Source: Candidatus Krumholzibacteriia bacterium (GTDB lineage Bacteria; Krumholzibacteriota; Krumholzibacteriia; JAJRXK01). Taken from it: 61,111 nucleotides of DNA. The stretch lies in NCBI GenBank assembly GCA_029932915.1, contig JAOZPE010000005.1, positions 1-61,111 on the forward strand. The letters run 5' to 3'. The notes below the pieces were generated by a model, which did no database searches, was not told where the DNA came from, and saw nothing but the letters and a program-made list of their open reading frames with translations. This document shows positions 1 through 8,211 of this stretch, in pieces. Position 1 is the stretch's first letter, and each line of letters begins with the position of its first letter. The position numbers and the translations under genes are program-made.

Positions 1-1814
1 AAGGGAAGAAGGAACGGGCTGCCCGGCACCGCGCCCGCGAAGAGGCCCATTACACCCGCAGGGACGTGTTGAGAATCACCGAATACATCACCGTGCAGGA
101 GCTGGCCCACCAGCTCGACATCAATCCGACGGAGATCATCGCCAAGCTCATGGGCATGGGGGTCATGGCCACCATGAACCAGCGTCTCGAGAGAGACGTC
201 ATCGAATTGTTGGCCGAGAGCTACGAGATCGAGATCGAATGGCTCGATCAGTACGGCGAGGATGAACTCGAGCTGCCCGAGGAAGAGGTCCAGGGTGAGG
301 AGCTGCCCCGTCCTCCGGTGGTCACCGTCATGGGTCACGTCGACCACGGCAAGACCAGTCTGCTCGACCACATCCGCCAGACCAACGTCATCGCCGGCGA
401 GGCGGGAGGCATCACCCAGCACATCGGCGCCTACCAGGTGGAAACCTCGCGCGGAAGGATCACCTTCCTGGACACCCCGGGTCACGAGGCATTCTCGGCG
501 ATGCGTGCACGCGGCGCCCAGCTCACCGACATCGTGGTCATCGTGGTGGCGGCCGACGACAAGGTGATGCCGCAGACCATCGAGGCCATCGACCACGCCA
601 AGGCCTCGAAGGTTCCCATCATCATCGCCATCAACAAGATCGATCTTCCCGCGGCCGACCCCATGGGGGTGAAGCAGCAGCTCATGCAACACGGAGTGGT
701 GGTGGAGGAGTTCGGCGGCGACGTCCAGTCGGTGGAGATCAGCGCGAAGAAGGGTCTCAACATCGAACAACTGCTCGAGGCCATCTCGCTGCAGGCCGAA
801 TTGATGGAACTCAAGGCGGTCCGGGAGGGACCCGCCCGGGGTGTCGTGGTCGAGTCACAGAAGGATCCCGGACGCGGCATCACCTTCACCGTGCTCATCA
901 ACCGGGGAACCCTGCACAAGGGAGATCCCTTCGTGGCCGGATTGGCCGACGGGAGGGTCCGCGCCCTGCGCGACGAATACGACAAGGACGTCACCGAAGC
1001 ACTGCCGGCCCAGCCGGTGGTGGTGCTGGGGGCCAACGAAGTGCCCGCGGCGGGTGACACCCTCTCGGTGGTGTCCAGCGAGCGGGAGGCCCGCGAGATC
1101 GCCACCAAGCGTCAGCAGCTCCAGCGCGAGCAGGCGCTCCACGCTCCCCGCCGGGCCACCACCCTGGAGAACATCTTCGAGAAGATCCAGGAGGGAGACG
1201 TCCACGAACTCAATCTCCTGGTGAAGGGCGACACCGCCGGTTCGGTGGAAGCCCTGTGCGATGCCTTCATGAACGCCTCCACCGACAAGGTGCAGGTGAA
1301 CGTCATCCACAAGGCGGTCGGTGGCATCACCGAGAGCGATGTCCACCTGGCGGTGGCCAGTGACGCCATCATCATCGGCTTCCACCTGCACCCGCCGGTC
1401 TCGGTGCTCGAAGAGGCCAAGCGGCAGCACGTCTCGGTCCGCACCTACAACGTCATCTACGAGGCGGTGGACGAGGTCAAGCAGGCCATGGCCGGTCTGC
1501 TCAAGCCGGTGGAGCGCGAGGTCGCGTCGGGAACCGCCGAGGTCCGCGAGATCTTCAAGGTGCCCCGCATCGGTCTCGTCGCCGGCTGCATGGTCGTCGA
1601 CGGGGTCATCAAGCGGAACAGCCGGGTGCGCGTCATCCGTGACCAGGTGCAGATCTACGAGGGGAAGATCTCCTCGCTGCGCCGCTTCAAGGAGGATGCG
1701 CGGGAGGTCGCCTCGGGTTTCGAGTGCGGAATCGGCATCGACGGCTACCAGGACGTGAAGGTCGGCGACGTGTTGCAGACCTTCGAGATCGAGGAAGTGG
1801 CCCAGGAACTCTGA
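1..1814 (+). CDS. infB: Translation initiation factor IF-2, 5' end cut by the window
   Basis: IF-2 is the GTPase that recruits initiator tRNA to the 30S subunit and promotes subunit joining. The reading frame is open from base 3 to the TGA at 1812-1814, so the natural start lies before the window. The first visible codons form a basic stretch typical of the end of the variable IF-2 N-terminal region, followed by the IF2_N domain ([20 protein letters not shown]). The G domain shows GHVDHGKTS at about base 333, the switch-I motif [17 protein letters not shown] at about base 471 and NKID near 640. The four C-terminal domains are complete and end in the usual [13 protein letters not shown] at 66 could be read as a start but sits inside the protein; it lacks a good ribosome site and the frame is coding upstream of it. 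Downstream genes (DUF503, rbfA, truB) are the classical infB neighbours. Confidence 0.97.
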   Translation, partial: GKKERAARHRAREEAHYTRRDVLRITEYITVQELAHQLDINPTEIIAKLMGMGVMATMNQRLERDVIELLAESYEIEIEWLDQYGEDELELPEEEVQGEELPRPPVVTVMGHVDHGKTSLLDHIRQTNVIAGEAGGITQHIGAYQVETSRGRITFLDTPGHEAFSAMRARGAQLTDIVVIVVAADDKVMPQTIEAIDHAKASKVPIIIAINKIDLPAADPMGVKQQLMQHGVVVEEFGGDVQSVEISAKKGLNIEQLLEAISLQAELMELKAVREGPARGVVVESQKDPGRGITFTVLINRGTLHKGDPFVAGLADGRVRALRDEYDKDVTEALPAQPVVVLGANEVPAAGDTLSVVSSEREAREIATKRQQLQREQALHAPRRATTLENIFEKIQEGDVHELNLLVKGDTAGSVEALCDAFMNASTDKVQVNVIHKAVGGITESDVHLAVASDAIIIGFHLHPPVSVLEEAKRQHVSVRTYNVIYEAVDEVKQAMAGLLKPVEREVASGTAEVREIFKVPRIGLVAGCMVVDGVIKRNSRVRVIRDQVQIYEGKISSLRRFKEDAREVASGFECGIGIDGYQDVKVGDVLQTFEIEEVAQEL

Positions 1815-1842
1815 TCGCCCCGCATCTGGCGGTCCGGATCCA

Positions 1843-2124
1843 ATGCTCGTGGCATCCATGCACTTGACGCTTCGCCTGTACGACTCCCATTCGTTGAAGG
1901 AGAAGCGTTTCGTGTTGCAGAGCGTCAAGAAGCGCCTGCGCAACCGCTTCAACCTCAGTGTCAGTGAAGTGGGGCTCAACGATCGTCACGCCGAAGCCGA
2001 ACTGGGGTTGGCAGTGGTGGCGAACGGCCGCAAGCCCGTCGACCGCGAACTGGAGGCCGTCATGCGTTTTCTCGACGCCGATTCGCGCTTCGAGGTCGTC
2101 CAGCGGGCCGTCGAGTATTTCTAG
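1843..2124 (+). CDS. DUF503 family protein (YlxP-like)
   Basis: A 93-residue protein matching the DUF503/YlxP family: an N-terminal MHLTLRLYDSHSLKEKRFVL segment (the SLKEKR motif is the family hallmark), then RNRFNLSVSEVG and a C-terminal alpha-beta half. Family members are small cytoplasmic proteins of about 90-100 residues found next to infB and rbfA in many bacteria. Their exact role is unsettled, but the conserved position suggests a function in ribosome maturation or translation initiation. The gene lies 28 bases after infB and 46 bases before the rbfA fusion, in the same direction, so it is probably co-transcribed. The start at 1843 gives MLVASMHL; a second in-frame ATG at 1858 would remove five residues and is equally possible. 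Confidence 0.9.
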   Translation: MLVASMHLTLRLYDSHSLKEKRFVLQSVKKRLRNRFNLSVSEVGLNDRHAEAELGLAVVANGRKPVDRELEAVMRFLDADSRFEVVQRAVEYF

Positions 2125-2170
2125 CCGCGGTAGTGGGCCCTCCTGGGGGAGGGCCTGAAAGAGGTTCACC

Positions 2171-3538
2171 ATGCGAGAGGGACATCTCGAGGAAACACTG
2201 CGGCGCATCATCGCCCAGGCCCTCGTGGATCGGGTGAAGGATCCGCGGATCGCCTTCGTGACCATCAACGAAGTGCGGCTCAGCCGGGACAAGACCTCGG
2301 CCCAGATCTTCTACACCGTGCTGGGAAGCGACGAGGAGAGGCGGAAGAGCATGCAGGGCCTTCGCAGCAGCGCCGGGTTCCTGCAGAGCATCATCGGCGA
2401 TTCGCTGCGGTTGAAGACCATTCCCAGGCTCCATTTCCGTTACGACGACAGCCTCGACCGCTCCTTCCGCCTGGAGGAGATCCTCGACGATCTCCATTCC
2501 GGGCCGGAAGGGGAGGCAGAGCGGAGCGAAGAGATGCGTTTCATTCCCTATCCTCCTCCGCCCGATCTGGTCGAGGTCTTCCGCGAGCACCACAGCTTCC
2601 GCCTGACCACCCACGTCAACCCCGACGCGGACGGCATCGGCAGCCTGCTCGGGCTGGGCCTGGCTCTGGAAGCGGCGGGAAAGACGGTGCAGATGGTGCG
2701 GCATGAGGACGGTCCGTCGGCCTTCTCCGTGCTGCCCGGCTACGATCGGGCCGTGCTGCCCGGCGAGCTCCAGGGTGAGGACGAGGTGCTCGTCCTCCTG
2801 GATTGCCACGAGCTCGAACGGATCGGGCCGGCGGCGGATGGATTGACCGGACGGGAGAAGGTGGTGGTGATCGACCACCATCTCACCGGCGACGGCGACA
2901 GTGAGGGAGAGGTCCAGTGGATCGAGCCAGCGGCTGCGGCCAGCGCGTCGATGGTGCACTCGTTGGTGGGAGCGATGGAGGAACTGTCCCTGAGCGGGGA
3001 AGTGGCGAGTTGCCTGTACGCCGGTCTCATCACCGACACCGGGGGTTTCCGCTTCTCCAATACCGACGCGACGACCCTTCACGTGGGCGGGGATCTGGTC
3101 GAGCATGGCGCCGACGCGGCCGCCCTGGCCGAGAGCTTCCTGCATCGCCGCAGTCCGGCGACCCTGCGCTTGCTGGCGCGCGTCCTCGACTCCTTCGACT
3201 ACCGGTTGGGGGGGAAGGTCGTGCTGGCCCGGATGACCCGCGCCATGTGCGAGGAGACCGGCGGCCGCATGGAGGACACCGAGGGCTTCGTGAATTTCGC
3301 CACCTCGGCCGAGGGAGTCGAACTCGTCGCCCTGTTGAAGGAGGTCGACGAGCAGACCTGGCGGGTGAGCCTGCGGGCCAACGATCCCTACGACGTGCAG
3401 AGGGTCGCCGAGACCTTCGGCGGTGGCGGCCATGCCAAGGCGGCCGGCTGCACCCTGCAGGGCCCGGTGGAGGAAGTCGAGGAGAGGATCCTCGAGGCAC
3501 TCAGCCGCGAACTCCAGATGGAGACGGCGGAAGGGTGA
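2171..3538 (+). CDS. rbfA-nrnA: Ribosome-binding factor A fused to NrnA-type DHH/DHHA1 phosphoesterase
   Basis: One uninterrupted 455-residue frame carries two proteins that are normally separate neighbours. Residues 1 to about 112 are RbfA, the 30S maturation factor binding near 16S helix 1 (VKDPRIAFVTINEVRLSRD, then a KH-like fold). After a charged linker (about 112-124), residues 125-455 form a complete NrnA-like nanoRNase/pAp phosphatase: metal motif HVNPDADGIGS at 148-158, VVIDHH with the DHH at 235-237, TDTGGFRFSNT, and the DHHA1 motif GGGGHAKAAG near 417-426. NrnA degrades 2-5 nt RNAs and 3'-phosphoadenosine 5'-phosphate. An internal ATG at 2534, preceded by GGAG at a usable distance, could also give a free NrnA of about 334 residues. 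The start at 2171 follows a weak GAGG. The stop overlaps the GTG of truB. Function of each half is well supported; whether the product stays fused is not known. Confidence 0.93.
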   Translation: MREGHLEETLRRIIAQALVDRVKDPRIAFVTINEVRLSRDKTSAQIFYTVLGSDEERRKSMQGLRSSAGFLQSIIGDSLRLKTIPRLHFRYDDSLDRSFRLEEILDDLHSGPEGEAERSEEMRFIPYPPPPDLVEVFREHHSFRLTTHVNPDADGIGSLLGLGLALEAAGKTVQMVRHEDGPSAFSVLPGYDRAVLPGELQGEDEVLVLLDCHELERIGPAADGLTGREKVVVIDHHLTGDGDSEGEVQWIEPAAAASASMVHSLVGAMEELSLSGEVASCLYAGLITDTGGFRFSNTDATTLHVGGDLVEHGADAAALAESFLHRRSPATLRLLARVLDSFDYRLGGKVVLARMTRAMCEETGGRMEDTEGFVNFATSAEGVELVALLKEVDEQTWRVSLRANDPYDVQRVAETFGGGGHAKAAGCTLQGPVEEVEERILEALSRELQMETAEG

Positions 3539-4449
3539 GCCGCCGCGGCAGGAAGGGACCGGCGGGCATCATCCTGCTGGACAAGGAGAGCGGGCCCACC
3601 AGCTTCCAGCTCGTGCAACGGGTCCGCCGGCTGACCGGCATCGCCAAGGTGGGTCACGCCGGAACCCTCGACCCGATGGCCTCGGGCCTGCTGGTGGTGG
3701 GGGTGGGACCGGCCACCCGTCTGTTGCGCTTTCTCTCCGAGGGAGGAAAGAGCTATCGGGGCGTGGTGCGATTCACCGGCTCGACCGACACCGACGATGC
3801 CACCGGGACCTTTCTCGATCGGGGCCATGCCGACTTCAGCGACGACGAGCTGCGCCGCGCCCTCGACCAATTCACCGGTGAGATCGAACAGCTCCCGCCC
3901 CGGGTGAGCGCGGTGAAGGTGCAGGGCAAGAGGGCCTACGCGCTGGTCCGCGATCACGGCGAGAACCCCGAACTGAAACCACGCCGGGTCGTCATCGAGG
4001 AGATCTCCCTTCTGCGCCGGGAAGGCGACGAGGCGGAGATCCGCGTCCGCTGCGGCGGTGGTACCTACATCCGGGCCCTGGCCCGCGATCTCGGAGAGCG
4101 GCTGGGCTGCCCGGCCCACCTGGCCTCGTTGCGCCGGGAGACGGTGGGGCCCTTCACCTTGTCCCGGGCGCTGGGCTGGAAGGAATTCGAGCAGTCGTAC
4201 CGCCGCGACGGCGATGCGGTCCTGCTTCCCCCGCTCAGCGCGGTCGAGGGCTGGCCCCGCCTGCCTCTCTCTGCCACCCGTCTGGAGACGGTGCGCCACG
4301 GGGGGCAGCCGTCGATGGATTGGTGGGAGGGCGGAGCATGGCCCGAGGACGCTCCACGCGCGGCCCTGGTCGACGAGGACGGAGCTCTCGCGGCGCTGGC
4401 CGAGCGCGGTCCCGCCGGTCCCCGCCTGTTGATGGTTCTCACGGAGTAG
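3535..4449 (+). CDS. truB: tRNA pseudouridine-55 synthase TruB
   Basis: TruB isomerises U55 in the T loop of tRNAs. The frame is open well upstream, but homology begins at the GTG at 3535 (VSRRGRKGPAGIILLDKESG), which overlaps the TGA of the preceding gene as GTGA and gives 304 residues, the normal size. The catalytic motif GHAGTLDPMASGLL places the nucleophilic aspartate at residue 46. Later family motifs follow (KSYRG, GSTDTDDATG, PPRVSAVKVQGKRAYALVR, RCGGGTYIRALARDLGE). The C-terminus resembles a reduced PUA domain (ALVDEDGALAAL). The 4-base overlap implies translational coupling to the rbfA-nrnA fusion. The next gene, ribF, starts only 4 bases after the stop. Confidence 0.96.
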   Translation: MSRRGRKGPAGIILLDKESGPTSFQLVQRVRRLTGIAKVGHAGTLDPMASGLLVVGVGPATRLLRFLSEGGKSYRGVVRFTGSTDTDDATGTFLDRGHADFSDDELRRALDQFTGEIEQLPPRVSAVKVQGKRAYALVRDHGENPELKPRRVVIEEISLLRREGDEAEIRVRCGGGTYIRALARDLGERLGCPAHLASLRRETVGPFTLSRALGWKEFEQSYRRDGDAVLLPPLSAVEGWPRLPLSATRLETVRHGGQPSMDWWEGGAWPEDAPRAALVDEDGALAALAERGPAGPRLLMVLTE

Positions 4450-4453
4450 GGCA

Positions 4454-5491
4454 ATGGAGATCGTCGAGAGCGACATCGGAGGGCTCGAGACCCGGTCGGA
4501 GGACTGGGCGCTCACCCTGGGCAGTTTCGACGGCGTGCACCGGGGCCATCTGGCCATCTGCCGGCGGGTGGTCGAACTCGTGCGGGAGAACGGTCTGCGG
4601 GGTGGAGCCGCGGTGACCTTCGCCCGGCATCCCCGCGCGGTGCTCGATCCGCAGCGTCCGCCACGGCTGCTGACCACCCCGGCCGAGAAGATCCCCCTGC
4701 TGGCGGCCACCGGACTCGATCGTCTCTACGTGCTCAGCTTCGACGAGGAGTTGCGCAAGCTCGACTACCGGAGCTTCGTGCGGGACGTCCTCATCGCGCG
4801 CCTGGGCATGCGCGACCTCGTGCTCGGTCACGACGTGCACTTCGGCCACGAGCGCGGTGGCACCGCCGACGCGGTGGCCACCCTGGCCCGCCACGACGGC
4901 TTTCGTTTCCACCAGGTGGAGAGCGTGCTCGAAGGCGGAGAGCCGGTCTCGAGCACGCGGATCCGCGGGCTCATCGAGGCGGGTCGGCTGGAGGATGCCT
5001 GTGCCCTGCTGGGCCACCCCTATCTGGTGCGGGGTGAGGTGGTCGAGGGCCGCGGCCTGGGCCGCCGGCTGGGCTTTCCCACCGCCAACCTGAAGTGGGG
5101 GGATCCGGCCAAGTTGTTGCCTCCGCCGGGCGTCTACGCCGCCTGGGCGCGGGAGGAGGGCAGGCGCGAGTGGGCCGAGGCGGTCCTGAACCTGGGGACG
5201 GCCCCCACGGTCGATCCGCACGGATCGATGGGCCTGGAGGTCCATCTGCTGGACGGCGATCACCGCCTCCAGGGGCGGATCCTCCAGGTGGTGTTCGGCG
5301 AGAGAATCCGCTCGGAACGGCGTTTTCCGAGCCTGGAGGAGCTGGTGGCACGAATCCAGCAGGACGTGGCCGAGGCGCGGCCGCGCCTGGCGGCCCTGCG
5401 GGGCTGGCGCCGTCCGGAGGCCTGGGACCGGCCGGGGGAGATGGACCGCCCCGGTGGGGCAGCGCTTGACAAAGATGGGCCCTCTACTTAG
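4454..5491 (+). CDS. ribF: Bifunctional riboflavin kinase / FAD synthetase
   Basis: RibF phosphorylates riboflavin to FMN and adenylates FMN to FAD in the cytoplasm. The 345-residue product has the N-terminal nucleotidyltransferase domain (GSFDGVHRGH at residues 23-32, later the ISSTRIR-like VSSTRIRGLIEAG) and the C-terminal flavokinase domain (VVEGRGLGRRLGFPTANL, then NLGTAPTVDPHG). The last 30 residues are a Pro/Gly/Asp-rich tail beyond the usual family end. The gene is the last member of the infB-truB run; the truB-ribF-rpsO order is common in bacteria. The stop codon TAG (5489-5491) coincides with the first three bases of a predicted -10 element for rpsO. No FMN riboswitch is visible upstream. 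Confidence 0.95.
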   Translation: MEIVESDIGGLETRSEDWALTLGSFDGVHRGHLAICRRVVELVRENGLRGGAAVTFARHPRAVLDPQRPPRLLTTPAEKIPLLAATGLDRLYVLSFDEELRKLDYRSFVRDVLIARLGMRDLVLGHDVHFGHERGGTADAVATLARHDGFRFHQVESVLEGGEPVSSTRIRGLIEAGRLEDACALLGHPYLVRGEVVEGRGLGRRLGFPTANLKWGDPAKLLPPPGVYAAWAREEGRREWAEAVLNLGTAPTVDPHGSMGLEVHLLDGDHRLQGRILQVVFGERIRSERRFPSLEELVARIQQDVAEARPRLAALRGWRRPEAWDRPGEMDRPGGAALDKDGPST

Positions 5492-5494
5492 CGT
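5466..5494 (+). promoter_or_regulatory. Sigma-70-type promoter for rpsO (and possibly pnp)
   Basis: A perfect -35 TTGACA (5466-5471), a 17-base spacer and a -10 TAGCGT (5489-5494) lie inside the 3' end of ribF. The -10 starts with the ribF stop codon. Transcription would begin near 5501 and give a leader of about 140 nt before rpsO. Identified by motif only. Confidence 0.6.
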
Positions 5495-5539
5495 AGCTTG
5501 CTGTTTGCAGGGAATAACCAGAAAAGGACGAACACTGCG

Positions 5540-5575
5540 GGCGCTCCACCGGCGCCTCCGCGGAACGAGCCGCGG
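5540..5575 (+). promoter_or_regulatory. Two-hairpin leader of rpsO mRNA (candidate S15 autoregulatory site)
   Basis: The leader contains two adjacent inverted repeats. The first is GGCGC (5540-5544) with GCGCC (5552-5556), and the second is CCGCGG (5558-5563) with CCGCGG (5570-5575) around a 6-base loop. In several bacteria S15 binds a structured leader of its own mRNA and represses translation. The position and structure fit that idea, but no sequence match to a characterised S15 leader was recognised. Confidence 0.4.
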
Positions 5576-5640
5576 GGGAGAGCTGGTTGGTTCTGCCTGC
5601 GACCATCGCGAAGCCGGATCTTCCGGCGGGAGGAATGACG

Positions 5641-5910
5641 ATGGCCTTGGACAAGGATGCCAAAGAACGGATCATCAAGTCCTATCAGAAACACGAGGGT
5701 GACTCGGGCTCGCCCGAGGTGCAGATCGCACTGTTGAGCGAACGCATCGCCACACTCACGGAGCACTTCAAGGTCCACAAGAAGGATCATCATTCCAGAC
5801 GCGGTCTGTTGAAGATGGTCGGGCAGCGCAAGCGTCTGCTGAACTATCTGAAGACCAAGGACCTGGAAAGCTACCGGAAACTGATCAAGGAACTGGGGAT
5901 CCGCGGCTGA
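5641..5910 (+). CDS. rpsO: 30S ribosomal protein S15
   Basis: S15 binds the central domain of 16S rRNA and bridges to the 50S subunit. The start at 5641 gives 89 residues ([20 protein letters not shown]), exactly the usual S15 length, and follows GGGAGGAATGACG as ribosome site. The frame stays open upstream to a GTG at 5587, but that would add 18 residues not found in the family. Family motifs are intact: [33 protein letters not shown] and RKRLLNYLK. It precedes pnp, the usual rpsO-pnp arrangement, with a 129-base gap that holds no clear terminator. Confidence 0.97.
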   Translation: MALDKDAKERIIKSYQKHEGDSGSPEVQIALLSERIATLTEHFKVHKKDHHSRRGLLKMVGQRKRLLNYLKTKDLESYRKLIKELGIRG

Positions 5911-6039
5911 GCCGTCTTCCTTGGTGCGTGGTCCAACCGGGCATTGCACTTCCGCAGCTTCCACTGTGAAAGCCGCTTGCGTGGATGTCTTCACGTTTGT
6001 CTGTTCGTCGTTTGTCGTCAGTCGTAGGGAGAAACCATC

Positions 6040-8142
6040 TTGTTGAACAATCCAGTCAGTGTGTCGATGGAGCTCAATGGAGCCCTCTTTTCCATCGAGA
6101 CCGGGCGCTTCGCCAAACAGGCCGATGGCTCGGTCATCGTTCGTCACGGGGACACCATGGCCCTGGTGACCGCCGTCGCTTCCAAGAAGGAGAGCGACAA
6201 GGACTTCCTTCCTCTCTTCGTGGAATACCGGGAGAGGACCTATGCCGCGGGAAAGATCCCCGGCGGATTCTTCAAGCGCGAGTCGCGCCCGGCGGACCGG
6301 GAAGTGCTCTCGTGCCGTCTCATCGATCGCCCGCTGCGCCCGCTCTTTCCCAAGGAGTTCCACAGCGAGATCCAGATCGCCAGTCACACCTTTTCCGCCG
6401 ACGGACAGTACAGCGCCGACACCATCTCCATCACCGGAGCGTCGGCAGCCATGGGCCTGTCGGACATCCCCTTTCCCGAGATCGTCTCCGGAGTGCGGGT
6501 GGGCCGCGTCGACGGCCAGCTGATCTGCAATCCCACCTTCGATCAGCTCGATGAGAGCGACGTCGACCTGGTCGTGGCCGGCACCGACGAGATGGTGGTC
6601 ATGATCGAGGGCAGCTGCGACGAGATCTCCGAGGACGAGCTGCTCGACGCGGTCGACTTCGCCCACGAGTGGATCCGCAAGATCAACGCGCTGCAGCGCG
6701 AACTCATCGAGAAGGTCGGCGCTCCCACCAAGCGCGAGCTGAAGCCGGCCGAGGTGGATGAAGCCCTCGCCGCCAAGGTGAAGGAGCTGGCGGCGGAGAA
6801 GATGGACCAGGCCGTGCGCCATCGCGGCAAGATGGAGCGCGAGAACGCAGTCAGTGCGGTGAAGGAAGAGGTGAAGGCGGCGCTGGTTCCCGAGGACGAT
6901 ACCGAGGGGATCGGAGCCCAGGTGTCCAAGCTGCTCTACCAGCTCGAGAAGGACACCATGCGCCAGATGGTGCTCGAGGAGAAGGTCCGCGCCGACGGCC
7001 GTGGTCTCAAGGAGGTCCGGCCCATCGAGATCGAGGTGGGGGTGCTGCCCCGCGCCCACGGCTCGGCCCTGTTCACCCGCGGCGAGACCCAGAGTCTCTG
7101 CGCGGCCACCCTGGGCACGCAGAAGGACGAGCAGAAGATCGACGCGCTCGAGGGCGAGAGCTACAAGAGCTTCATGCTCCACTACAACTTCCCCCCGTTC
7201 AGCGTGGGCGAGGTCGGATTCTTCCGCGGCGCCGGCCGCCGGGAGATCGGCCACGGCATGCTGGCCGAGCGTGCGCTGGAACCCATGGTTCCTGCGAGTG
7301 AGGACTTCCCGTACACCATCCGTCTGGTCAGCGACATCCTCGAGTCGAACGGCTCGTCGTCGATGGCCTCGGTCTGCGCGGGCAGTCTGGCCATGATGGA
7401 TGCCGGGGTTCCCATGCACGCACCGGTGGCCGGTGTGGCCATGGGACTGATCAAGGAAGGCGAGAAGGTCGCCATCCTCACCGACATCCTGGGTCTGGAG
7501 GATCACCTCGGGGACATGGACTTCAAGGTGACCGGCACCCGTCAGGGGATCACCGCCTTCCAGCTCGACACCAAGATCGCCGGCCTGTCGCGGGAGATCA
7601 TGACCCAGGCGGTCAGTGACGCGCGTGAGGCGCGCCTGCACATCCTCGACAAGATGGACGAGGTCCTTCCCGCTCCGCGCAAGGAACTCAGCCAGTACGC
7701 ACCGAAGATGTCGACCATCCAGATCCCCGTGAGCAAGATCGGAGCGTTGATCGGACCGGGAGGGAAGATCATCAAGAAGCTCCAGGAGGACACCGGCGCG
7801 ACCATCGAGGTCAACGACGAGGGTCTGGTCTTCGTCTCGGCGATGGATCAGGCTTCCGGCCAGGCCGCGATCGACATGATCGCGGGCATGATGGCCGAGC
7901 CCGAGGTGGGCAAGCGCTACAAGGGCCTGGTGAAGAGGATCACCGACTTCGGGGCCTTCGTGGAGATCCTTCCCAACAAGGAAGGCCTGCTGCACATCAG
8001 CGAGCTCGACAACAAGCGGGTGCGCTCGGTGAGCGACGTGCTCCAGGAAGGCGAAGAGGTGGAGGTGGAGGTGCTCGAGGTCGATCCCCGGGCCGGCCGC
8101 ATCCGCCTGAGCCGCAAGGCCGTTCTGAACGCCCAGAAGTAG
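6040..8142 (+). CDS. pnp: Polyribonucleotide nucleotidyltransferase (PNPase)
   Basis: PNPase is the phosphorolytic 3'-5' exoribonuclease of the RNA degradosome. The 700-residue product contains two RNase PH-like domains (the second begins near [18 protein letters not shown] and has the active-site region around [22 protein letters not shown]), the helical domain between them, a KH domain with the GPGGK loop ([20 protein letters not shown]) and a C-terminal S1 domain ([21 protein letters not shown]). The start is TTG at 6040, about 8 bases after GGGAG. ATG at 6067 is a possible alternative, but it would remove the first strand. The gene is followed by a strong hairpin and then an M16 protease, an order also known from Bacillus. 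Confidence 0.97.
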   Translation: MLNNPVSVSMELNGALFSIETGRFAKQADGSVIVRHGDTMALVTAVASKKESDKDFLPLFVEYRERTYAAGKIPGGFFKRESRPADREVLSCRLIDRPLRPLFPKEFHSEIQIASHTFSADGQYSADTISITGASAAMGLSDIPFPEIVSGVRVGRVDGQLICNPTFDQLDESDVDLVVAGTDEMVVMIEGSCDEISEDELLDAVDFAHEWIRKINALQRELIEKVGAPTKRELKPAEVDEALAAKVKELAAEKMDQAVRHRGKMERENAVSAVKEEVKAALVPEDDTEGIGAQVSKLLYQLEKDTMRQMVLEEKVRADGRGLKEVRPIEIEVGVLPRAHGSALFTRGETQSLCAATLGTQKDEQKIDALEGESYKSFMLHYNFPPFSVGEVGFFRGAGRREIGHGMLAERALEPMVPASEDFPYTIRLVSDILESNGSSSMASVCAGSLAMMDAGVPMHAPVAGVAMGLIKEGEKVAILTDILGLEDHLGDMDFKVTGTRQGITAFQLDTKIAGLSREIMTQAVSDAREARLHILDKMDEVLPAPRKELSQYAPKMSTIQIPVSKIGALIGPGGKIIKKLQEDTGATIEVNDEGLVFVSAMDQASGQAAIDMIAGMMAEPEVGKRYKGLVKRITDFGAFVEILPNKEGLLHISELDNKRVRSVSDVLQEGEEVEVEVLEVDPRAGRIRLSRKAVLNAQK

Positions 8143-8164
8143 GGGCGAAGCACTCTCGGACGGT

Positions 8165-8191
8165 GGGGGGCGGATCGGCGATTCGCCCCCC
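8165..8191. other. Strong GC hairpin between pnp and the M16 protease gene
   Basis: GGGGGGCG (8165-8172) pairs perfectly with CGCCCCCC (8184-8191). The stem continues through a G-T pair and ATC/GAT to a 3-base loop, for about 12 pairs in all. No U-run follows, so it is not a classical terminator. It is a candidate stabilising 3' end, partial terminator or processing site; the sequence shows only the structure. Confidence 0.6.
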
Positions 8192-8211
8192 TGTCGTCCC
8201 CGGAGGCCGGT

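Noticed and set aside
5488-7995. An 835-codon minus-strand open frame opposite rpsO and pnp
   Set aside because: Antisense shadow of pnp. Composition is His/Leu/Gly-rich and no family motif is seen.
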